In this document: piece by piece, positions 47,834-53,847 of the stretch
How the letters are laid out: every line of letters begins with the position of its first letter
Position numbering within the stretch: position 1 is the first letter of the stretch
Origin: Pseudomonadota bacterium
Lineage (GTDB): Bacteria > Pseudomonadota > Gammaproteobacteria > Steroidobacterales > Steroidobacteraceae
Reading direction: 5' to 3'
Assembly (NCBI GenBank): GCA_021805865.1
Contig: JAJZDX010000030.1
Span: 1 to 53,847, forward strand
Length of the DNA: 53,847 nucleotides
Notes under the pieces: model-generated
The model's input: only the letters and a program-made list of their open reading frames with translations
Told to the model about the DNA's origin: nothing
The model's database searches: none
Translations under genes and position numbers: made by a program

Positions 47834-49024
47834 ATGCGCCTTCAGGCGATCCAGACTTTCGTGGTCGGCAACCCGCCGCCGCACTTCGGCGGGCGGTACT
47901 TCGTGTTCTGCAAGCTGGTGTGCGCGGACGGCGTGCATGGGGTGGGCGAGGCGTACGGCGTTCCCTTCCATCCGGATCTCGTGGCACGCATGCTGGAGGA
48001 TGTCTTTCGGCGCTATCTCGAGGGCGAGGATCCCCACGACATCGAGCGCATCTGGCGTCGCGTGTACTCATCGGGCTACTCCCAGCGTCCCGAGGTGACG
48101 CTCATGGGAGTGCTCAGCGCCCTGGAGATGGCCTGTTGGGATATCGTCGGCAAGGCGGCCGGGCAGCCGGTGTACAAGTTGCTCGGCGGGCGGGTGCACG
48201 AGCGGCTGCGCGCCTACACGTATCTTTATCCGAAGCCCGGTGATCGCTCCGACGTGTACATGGATGCGGATCTTGCGGCCGAGCGGGCTTGCGAGTATGT
48301 CGCCCAGGGCTTCACGGCGCTCAAGTTCGATCCGTTCGGACCGTACTCGGCCTTCGACGGGCGCCAGCCCTCGCTCGAGGCGCTCGATCGCTGCGAGCGC
48401 TTTCTCAAGCGGCTGCGCGAAGCGGTCGGCACGCGCGCCGATCTGCTGCTCGGCACGCACGGGCAGATGACCTCGGCCGGCGCGCGCCGTCTGGCGCGGC
48501 GGATCGAGCCGTACGAGCCGCTGTGGTTCGAGGAGCCGGTGCCGCCGGATGCGCCCGGGGAGATGGCGAAGGTCGCGCGCGCGAGCCGGGTGCCGATCGC
48601 CGCCGGCGAGCGGCTCGCCACCAAGTACGAGTTCGCGCGCCTCCTCGAGGCTGGCGCCGCGGCCATCCTGCAACCGAACCTCGGGCGCGTCGGCGGCATT
48701 CTGGAGGGGAAGAAGATCGCCGCACTCGCCGAGTCCCGCCATGCGCAGATCGCCCCGCACCTGTACTGCGGGCCGGTGGTGGGCGCGGCGAACATCCAGC
48801 TGGCCGCGTGCTGTGCGAATTTCCTCATTCTCGAGGGCATCGAGCGCTGGCAGGGATTCCACGCCGAGATCCTGCACCGGCCGATCCGATGGGAGGAGGG
48901 CTACGTCATCCCGCCGAGCGAGCCGGGACTCGGTGTCGAGCTGAATGAGGCCGTGGCGCTCGCCCATCCCTACAAGGGCCGTGAGCTGCATCTGGAGATG
49001 GCCGATCGGCCGATCCTGCCGTAG
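47834..49024 (+). CDS. Enolase-superfamily enzyme 2, sugar-acid-dehydratase-like, atypical metal site
   Basis: 396 aa mandelate racemase/muconate lactonizing-like enzyme, 14 nt after dehydrogenase 2. TIM-barrel landmarks: ALKFDPFGP (Lys164, no KxK), WFEEPVPPD (Glu233/234), AAGERLATKYEF (Glu259), QPNLGRVGGI (Asn282 where mandelate racemase has Asp270) and APHLYCGPV (His309). Where the first metal-binding Asp is expected the sequence reads LLLGTHGQ (Gly207-Thr208-His209), so His209 may substitute or the chemistry may differ. Such GTHG sequences form a known-looking subgroup of uncharacterised dehydratases, as far as I recall. Role in an N-methyl pathway is unclear; a hydroxyacid side chain is possible. 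Confidence 0.82.
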   Translation: MRLQAIQTFVVGNPPPHFGGRYFVFCKLVCADGVHGVGEAYGVPFHPDLVARMLEDVFRRYLEGEDPHDIERIWRRVYSSGYSQRPEVTLMGVLSALEMACWDIVGKAAGQPVYKLLGGRVHERLRAYTYLYPKPGDRSDVYMDADLAAERACEYVAQGFTALKFDPFGPYSAFDGRQPSLEALDRCERFLKRLREAVGTRADLLLGTHGQMTSAGARRLARRIEPYEPLWFEEPVPPDAPGEMAKVARASRVPIAAGERLATKYEFARLLEAGAAAILQPNLGRVGGILEGKKIAALAESRHAQIAPHLYCGPVVGAANIQLAACCANFLILEGIERWQGFHAEILHRPIRWEEGYVIPPSEPGLGVELNEAVALAHPYKGRELHLEMADRPILP

Positions 49025-49075
49025 GGGGGGCACCGCAGAGGCGCTTGTGCATGCCGTGTCCGGCGGGCGTGTCGC

Positions 49076-49093
49076 ACCGATGCCATCATCGGT
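49076..49093 (+). terminator. Hairpin after enolase-superfamily enzyme 2
   Basis: ACCGATG-CCAT-CATCGGT is a perfect 7-bp stem with a 4-nt loop, 52 nt after the stop codon. Alternative pairing GGTCGGG (49091) with CCCGACC (49119) is possible. No U-run. The rest of the 177-bp gap before malate synthase shows no gene. Confidence 0.4.
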
Positions 49094-49201
49094 CGGGAGA
49101 ATTCAACCCGTTCGGTCCCCCGACCGGTAGGATCGGGTGGTGTGCGCGGCTCGCTTCGGGCCCAGGCGCCACCCCGACTCGAGAAGGATGGCGGCAACCT
49201 C

Positions 49202-50815
49202 ATGAACTCATTCAATCTGCCTGAGGGCGTGCGCATCGAGGCGCCGCTCGAGCCGCGCTTCGAGGAGATCCTCACCCCCGAGGCGCTCGCGTTTCTCGCC
49301 GGACTGCACCGGCGCTTCGAGCCGCGCCGGCGTGCGCTGCTCGCGGCCCGCGTGCAGCGCCAGGAGCGCATCGATGCCGGTGAGATGCCGGACTTCCTGC
49401 CCGAGACGCGCGCCATCCGCGAGGGCGAGTGGCGCATTGCGCCCCTGCCGCCGGCTCTCGAGCGGCGGCGTGTGGAGATCACCGGCCCCGTCGAGCGCAA
49501 GATGATGATCAACGCGCTGAACTCGGGCGCCGATTCCTACATGGCGGACTTCGAGGACTCGAGCACTCCGAGCTGGCGCAACCAAGTGCAGGGTCAGATC
49601 AATCTGAAGGACGCGATCAGGGGCACCATCGACTTTGACGGCGGAGCGAAGCGCTATCGGCTGAACGACACCGTGGCGACGCTTCTCATCCGTCCGCGCG
49701 GCTGGCATCTCGATGAGCGGCACGTGAAGGTGGACGGCCAGAGCGTCTCGGGGGCGCTCTTTGATTTCGGGCTGGCGTTCTTTCACAATGCCCGCGAGCA
49801 GCTCGCGCGGGGCGCGGGACCTTATTTCTATCTGCCGAAGCTCGAGAGCCATCACGAGGCGCGGCTGTGGAACGAGGTGTTCCTCGCCGCCCAGGCGGCG
49901 CTCGATCTGCCCGCCGGCACCATCAAGGCGACGGTGCTCATCGAGACGGTGCTCGCGGCCTTCGAGATGCACGAGATCCTCTACGAGCTGCGCGAGCATT
50001 GCGCGGGGCTCAATGCCGGACGCTGGGACTACATCTTCAGCGCCATCAAGAAATTCAGCAAACGACGGGAGTTCTGCCTCGCGGACCGGGCCCAGGTGAC
50101 GATGGAGGCCCCGTTCATGCGCGCCTACGCGCTCGAGCTGGTGAGGGCCTGCCACCGCCGCGCGGCGCCTGCGATCGGCGGCATGAGCGCGCTCATCCCG
50201 ATCAAGAACGATCCGCCCGCCAACGAGCGCGCGCTCGCCGGCGTGCGTCACGACAAGGCGCGCGATGCCCGGGACGGGTTCGACGGCGGCTGGGTGGCTC
50301 ATCCGGGACTGGTGGGGCTTGCGCTCGAGGAATTCGTCAAGGTGCTCGGCACCCGGCCGCACCAGCGCGAGCGCGTGCCCGAAGGCGCGTGCGCCGCGGC
50401 AGACCTGCTCGATTTCCGGCCGGAGCGGCCGATCACCGAGGCCGGGCTGCGCAACGACATCAACGTGGCCATTCACTACATCGGCAGCTGGCTCGCGGGC
50501 GTCGGCTGCGTACCGATCCACAACCTCATGGAGGATGCGGCAACCGCCGAGATCGCCCGCTCGCAGGTCTGGCAGTGGGTGAGGAGCCCGAAGGGGGTGC
50601 TCGAGGACGGCCGCAAGATCGATGCGGGACTGGTTCGCGCGCTCATCCCGGAGGAGCTGCGCCGCGTCGAGTCCGTGCTCGCTCGCGCCGGGGCCTCGAT
50701 CGGCACCTATTCGCAGGCTGCGAGCGTCTTCGAGCGGCTCAGCCTTGCCGAGACGTTCACGGAATTTCTGACACTGCCGCTGTACGAGGCGCTCCCGGAC
50801 GGCGTGACGGCCTGA
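49202..50815 (+). CDS. aceB: Malate synthase (A type)
   Basis: 537 aa, the usual length of malate synthase A. Condenses glyoxylate with acetyl-CoA to malate. Signatures: SGADSYMADFEDSSTPSWRN, LIRPRGWHLDERHV (catalytic Arg), GLNAGRWDYIFSAIKKF (active-site region), GFDGGWVAHPGLVGLALEEF and HNLMEDAATAEIARSQVWQW (catalytic Asp in the MEDAAT stretch). Start ATG 49202 (MNSFNLPEG) with AAGGATGG upstream. No isocitrate lyase gene is nearby, so here it may serve glyoxylate arising from glycine, sarcosine or another amino acid rather than the acetate shunt (inference). 37 nt before the FAD oxidoreductase. Confidence 0.95.
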   Translation: MNSFNLPEGVRIEAPLEPRFEEILTPEALAFLAGLHRRFEPRRRALLAARVQRQERIDAGEMPDFLPETRAIREGEWRIAPLPPALERRRVEITGPVERKMMINALNSGADSYMADFEDSSTPSWRNQVQGQINLKDAIRGTIDFDGGAKRYRLNDTVATLLIRPRGWHLDERHVKVDGQSVSGALFDFGLAFFHNAREQLARGAGPYFYLPKLESHHEARLWNEVFLAAQAALDLPAGTIKATVLIETVLAAFEMHEILYELREHCAGLNAGRWDYIFSAIKKFSKRREFCLADRAQVTMEAPFMRAYALELVRACHRRAAPAIGGMSALIPIKNDPPANERALAGVRHDKARDARDGFDGGWVAHPGLVGLALEEFVKVLGTRPHQRERVPEGACAAADLLDFRPERPITEAGLRNDINVAIHYIGSWLAGVGCVPIHNLMEDAATAEIARSQVWQWVRSPKGVLEDGRKIDAGLVRALIPEELRRVESVLARAGASIGTYSQAASVFERLSLAETFTEFLTLPLYEALPDGVTA

Positions 50816-50852
50816 GCGTGCGCGCGCTACCCTGACATCGGACCCACCGCCC

Positions 50853-52220
50853 ATGCCCAACCAGATTCCCGAGCCCGCCCGGGCGGTCGAGGTGATTCAC
50901 GAGACCGAGGTGCTGGTGATCGGCAGCGGTCCCGGCGGCCTTTCGGCGGCGCTCGCCGCCGCTCGCGCCGGGGCGCGCACGGCGCTCCTCGACCGCTACG
51001 GCTGCTTCGGCGGCAATATCACCCAGGTGGGCGTCGAGGGTTTCGCCTGGTACCGTCACGAGCACACCGTCGACTGCGAGGGGATCGGCATCGAGTTCGA
51101 GCAGAGGGCGAAGGCCATGGGCGCGGCCACCCCGGAGCCGCAGTCCAGCAGCCACGCCCTCGATGCGGAGATGTTCAAGTACGTCGCCGACGTGCTCGTA
51201 CAGGAGGCGGGTATCACGCCGTTCCTGCACCGGCTGTGCGTGGCGCCGATCCTCGAGAACGGCCTGATCCGCGGGGTCATCACCGAGAGCAAATCGGGAC
51301 GCGAGGCGTTGCTCGCCGAGCGCGTGATCGATGCGACCGGAGATGCGGATCTCGCGGCGCGCGCCGGGGCGCCGGTGCGCAAAGCGCCGCGTGAGCAGCT
51401 TCTGGCCGCTTCGGTCATGTTCTCCATGGCGGGCGTCAACAAGGAGCGCTTCCTCAAGCAGGTCAAGGCCGATCCGCAGACCTACCGCGACTGGGCCGGC
51501 AGCGGCGAGTGGCACATCGAGACCGGCGGCAAGGAGGACGACCTGTTCTCCCCGTTTCTGCGCAAGCCCTTCAAGCGCGCAGCCGAGACCGGGGTGATCC
51601 CGGCGAACCTCAGCACCATCGCCGGCACCTGGGGCAGCGTCACCGACCAGGGCGATCTCACCTACCTCAACCTCATCCACCTGCCGAACGTGGACGGCAC
51701 CGACGCCGATGACCTGACACGCGCGGAGATCGAGGGGCGGCGCCAGGCCATCCACGCCATCGAGGCGCTCAAGCGCTTCATGCCCGGGTGCGAGCAGGCG
51801 AAGCTGCGCAATTTCGGCATGACCCTCGGGGTGCGCGATACGCGCAAGATCGATGCGCTCTACAACCTGACGGGCGAGGATGTGCGCGGTGAGGCGCGCT
51901 TCGACGATGCCATCGGCATCTTCCCGGAGTTCATCGACGGCTACGGCCTGCTGATCCTGCCGACCACGGGCCGCTACTTTCACGTGCCGTACCGCTCGCT
52001 CGTGCCTCGAGGCGTCGGTCATCTGCTCATCGCCGGACGGGCGATCGGCGGCGATCGGATCTCGCACGCCGCCGTGCGCAACATGATGTGTTGCGCCGTG
52101 AGCGGCCAGGGTGCCGGAGTCGCGGCGGCAATCTCGGCCCGCACCGGCGAGCCGTTCGATCGGCTCGATGTCGGGACGGTGCGCCGCGAGCTTGAGCGGC
52201 AAGGGGCTCGCATCCGGTGA
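50853..52220 (+). CDS. FAD-dependent oxidoreductase (FAD_oxidored family)
   Basis: 455 aa. N-terminal FAD motif TEVLVIGSGPGGLSAALAAA followed by LLDRYGCFGGNITQVGVEGF, typical of the PF12831-like group. C-terminal GVGHLLIAGRAIGGDRISHA closes the FAD fold, with AVRNMMCCAVSGQGAGVAAA after it. These proteins have been found with sugars, amino acids or aromatic acids, and the substrate cannot be told. It lies 37 nt after malate synthase and overlaps the MFS start by GTGA, so the three likely form one transcript. It might produce the glyoxylate used by malate synthase (speculative). Confidence 0.85.
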   Translation: MPNQIPEPARAVEVIHETEVLVIGSGPGGLSAALAAARAGARTALLDRYGCFGGNITQVGVEGFAWYRHEHTVDCEGIGIEFEQRAKAMGAATPEPQSSSHALDAEMFKYVADVLVQEAGITPFLHRLCVAPILENGLIRGVITESKSGREALLAERVIDATGDADLAARAGAPVRKAPREQLLAASVMFSMAGVNKERFLKQVKADPQTYRDWAGSGEWHIETGGKEDDLFSPFLRKPFKRAAETGVIPANLSTIAGTWGSVTDQGDLTYLNLIHLPNVDGTDADDLTRAEIEGRRQAIHAIEALKRFMPGCEQAKLRNFGMTLGVRDTRKIDALYNLTGEDVRGEARFDDAIGIFPEFIDGYGLLILPTTGRYFHVPYRSLVPRGVGHLLIAGRAIGGDRISHAAVRNMMCCAVSGQGAGVAAAISARTGEPFDRLDVGTVRRELERQGARIR

Positions 52221-53536
52221 GCGCCGCTCAGCAGGCGCCAGGCGCGCGGCTCGAGCGCCTCGGCGCGGGGCGCTGGTGGGTGCTCGTGCTGCTCAGCCTC
52301 GCGATCGCCGGCAGCTACTACGAGTATGACGCGATCGCCCCGGTCGCCGATTTCCTGCGGCTCGAGCGCGGCTTCTCCCAGGAGCAGATCGGTCTGCTCA
52401 ACGCCGTATTCAGTCTGCCGAACATCTTTCTCGCGCTGCTCGGCGGGGTGCTCATCGACCGGCTCGGGCCGGCACGGGTCGCGGTATGGACCGCGGCGCT
52501 GTGCCTGTCGGGCGCGACGCTCACGGCATTCGGCGTGCCGTATTCCATGATGGTGCTCGGCCGGCTGATCTTCGGCGTGGCCGAGGAGACGCTGTTCATC
52601 GCGCTGCTCGCGGGGCTTGCGCAGTGGTTCTCCGGCGGCGCAATGGCGCTCGCCATGGCCCTGTTCTTCAGCGTGGCGCGGATCGGCTCGTATGCCGCCG
52701 ATACCTCGCCTGACTGGGGCCGGCTCCTCTACCGGCACGGCTGGCAGCTGCCGCTGTGGCTCGCGGCGGCCTTGACCGGTGCAAGCTTCATCGCGGCCCT
52801 CATCTACGGGTTCGTCGACCGGCGGGCGCGGGCGGGCGGGCGATTGCCGCCGGTGCGCACCGCCGAGCGCTTTCACGCCGCCGACCTGGTCGGTTTCGAC
52901 CTGTCCTACTGGTATATCCTCGCGCTCAACGTGCTGTTCGCCGCGGTGTTTTTTCCCTTTCGAAGCACCTTCGCGATCGAGTACTTCCAGAACGCCAAGG
53001 GCCTCACGCTGCAGCAGGCCGGGCTCGCCAACAGCTGGGTGTTCTTTGCGGCCATCTTCGCCACCCCCCTGTTCGGGTACCTGGCCGACCGTTTCGGGCG
53101 CCGCTCGCTGATGATGATGATCGCGACACTGACGATGCCGCTCGTGTTTCTCATCCTGGGCACGACCGACTGGAGCCTGTGGATCTCGACCGCCCTGATG
53201 GGCGTGAGCTTCTCGGTCGTGCCGGCGATCATCTGGCCTGCGACGGCGATGCTGGTCGAGCCGAAGCGGCTCGGTACCGCCCTCGGACTGATCAACGTGC
53301 TGCAGAATCTGCTGCTCGTCGTGAGCAATCTCGCCGCGGGGTGGCTCGCCGAGTGGGGGCACGCCGGGGCGGCCCACCCGCAGGGCTATGACCCGATGCT
53401 GTGGTATTTCGGGCTGCTGAGTCTCGTGGCCTTCGTGTCGGTGGCGCTGCTGTGGCGGCGCGAGAGCGGGCCCGAGGGGCATGGCCTGGAGACATTGCGC
53501 ACTTCGTCCCGGGAGCAGGCGGCCGTCGCCGGCTGA
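52217..53536 (+). CDS. MFS transporter (sugar-porter-like halves), end of malate synthase operon
   Basis: 439 aa with ~12 membrane segments. Landmarks: WWVLVLLSLAIAGSYYEYDA, PNIFLALLGGVLIDRLGPAR, FGYLADRFGRRSLMMMIATL. Start GTG 52217 overlaps the stop of the FAD oxidoreductase in GTGA (translational coupling). Probably imports the compound processed by that oxidoreductase. Cytoplasmic C-terminal tail of about 30 polar residues. Confidence 0.86.
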   Translation: MSAAQQAPGARLERLGAGRWWVLVLLSLAIAGSYYEYDAIAPVADFLRLERGFSQEQIGLLNAVFSLPNIFLALLGGVLIDRLGPARVAVWTAALCLSGATLTAFGVPYSMMVLGRLIFGVAEETLFIALLAGLAQWFSGGAMALAMALFFSVARIGSYAADTSPDWGRLLYRHGWQLPLWLAAALTGASFIAALIYGFVDRRARAGGRLPPVRTAERFHAADLVGFDLSYWYILALNVLFAAVFFPFRSTFAIEYFQNAKGLTLQQAGLANSWVFFAAIFATPLFGYLADRFGRRSLMMMIATLTMPLVFLILGTTDWSLWISTALMGVSFSVVPAIIWPATAMLVEPKRLGTALGLINVLQNLLLVVSNLAAGWLAEWGHAGAAHPQGYDPMLWYFGLLSLVAFVSVALLWRRESGPEGHGLETLRTSSREQAAVAG

Positions 53537-53664
53537 GCGCTCTTGCCACGGGGTCCGTGGGAGCGCGCTCGGGCGCAGCCGGTGCGCGCCCGGCGCCCCG
53601 CGCCCTCATCCCGGGCGGATGAAGGCGCGCACGCATGCCTCGATACCGGCCGGGTCGTCGGGCG

Positions 53665-53698
53665 CGGGCGCGAGCCCCCCGCCGGGAGCTCGCGCCCG
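53665..53698. terminator. Hairpin between convergent MFS and TonB receptor 3
   Basis: CGGGCGCGAGC (53665-53675) and GCTCGCGCCCG (53688-53698) form a perfect 11-bp stem with a 12-nt loop, 128 nt after the MFS stop and 27 nt from the receptor stop, placed to serve both converging transcripts. The remaining 53537-53724 shows no gene. Confidence 0.55.
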
Positions 53699-53724
53699 GC
53701 CCCGAGGGGGGGGCGGCGGTGCGC

Positions 53725-53847
53725 CTACTCGTGCCGCGAGAAGCTGTAGTGGAAGTCGAGCTCGATGACCCGCGGGCGCATCGGGGTCTGGGTCTCGATG
53801 AACTGCGCCGCGTTGGTGAACAGGCTCACGTTCACGTTGGTGATGTT
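53725..53847 (-). CDS. TonB-dependent receptor 3, C-terminal 40 residues only
   Basis: The gene enters from the right edge on the minus strand and stops with TAG at 53727-53725. The peptide includes NITNVNVSLFTNAAQFIETQ and then TPMRPRVIELDFHYSFSRHE. This is the last barrel strands of a TonB-dependent receptor and closely follows the end of receptor 2 (NLTNVNKSLF, TETPMRPRVIELTFSYHW). It adds a third receptor to the locus, of the receptor 2 subfamily. Confidence 0.82.
   Translation of the reverse strand, partial: NITNVNVSLFTNAAQFIETQTPMRPRVIELDFHYSFSRHE

Noticed and set aside
47834-49024. Calling enolase-superfamily enzyme 2 a hydroxyproline-betaine epimerase (HpbD)
   Set aside because: It lacks the paired lysine motifs of such epimerases and has a GTHG metal-site sequence of another subgroup.
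1-53847. CRISPR arrays, tRNA or rRNA genes, prophage or IS elements
   Set aside because: No regularly spaced repeats, cloverleaf-like genes, transposases or integrases were seen.

Overview
This is a GC-rich, gene-dense window from a Gram-negative bacterium. Three TonB-dependent receptors (one cut by the right edge) and a secreted S9 peptidase imply an outer membrane. Overall style (TonB receptors beginning EIVVTA, a TPR-sulfotransferase, many MFS carriers) suggests a proteobacterium, perhaps a gammaproteobacterium near Steroidobacterales/Nevskiales, but nothing here fixes the taxon. I saw no rRNA, tRNA, CRISPR array or transposase.

Nearly every gene fits the breakdown of N-methylated compounds such as glycine betaine, dimethylglycine, sarcosine, proline betaine or relatives. 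There are three divergent MttB-family (non-pyrrolysine) cobalamin-dependent methyltransferases and the start of what looks like their corrinoid protein at the left edge. There is also a complete heterotetrameric sarcosine oxidase (soxBDAG), two FAD/GcvT-fusion dehydrogenases of the dimethylglycine/sarcosine dehydrogenase type, and a TMADH/DgcA-like flavin demethylase. A GMC choline-dehydrogenase-like enzyme, a betaine-aldehyde-type ALDH, an LhpE/LhpB-like (HcnB/HcnC-like) amino-acid dehydrogenase pair, two enolase-superfamily enzymes, malate synthase and five MFS transporters complete the set.

Layout. (1) 1-16.9 kb: corrinoid protein, MFS and mttB1 on the minus strand diverge from an AraC regulator, followed by TonB receptor 1 with a secreted DPP-type peptidase; then a TPR-sulfotransferase (minus); then DgcA-like demethylase, MFS and CocE/X-Pro hydrolase (plus). 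(2) 17.1-31 kb: MFS and mttB2 (minus) diverge from the LhpE/LhpB-like pair; a GlxA/GbdR-type regulator diverges from a serine hydrolase plus soxBDAG. (3) 31.1-38.7 kb: mttB3 converges on MFS and GMC oxidoreductase; TonB receptor 2 diverges from the GMC gene. (4) 39-53.8 kb: GcvT-fusion dehydrogenase 1; a minus-strand ALDH and mandelate-racemase-like pair; a divergent LysR gene coupled to GcvT-fusion dehydrogenase 2, a second enolase-superfamily enzyme, malate synthase, an FAD oxidoreductase and an MFS; then the 3' end of TonB receptor 3.

The most striking signal is a shared promoter architecture: a CCTAGCAA box (17 bp identical at two sites, 13/17 at the third), exactly 40 nt, then TATCGTC/TATGGTC. 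It lies upstream of mttB1, TonB receptor 1 and the DgcA-like operon. It predicts one regulon, probably run by the AraC-family gene lying between two of the sites, that joins outer-membrane uptake, a secreted dipeptidyl-peptidase-type enzyme, inner-membrane transport, a cytoplasmic X-Pro/ester hydrolase, flavin N-demethylation and corrinoid methyl transfer. I infer a pathway for a conjugated (peptide- or ester-linked) N-methylated substrate; the substrate itself cannot be read from the sequence.
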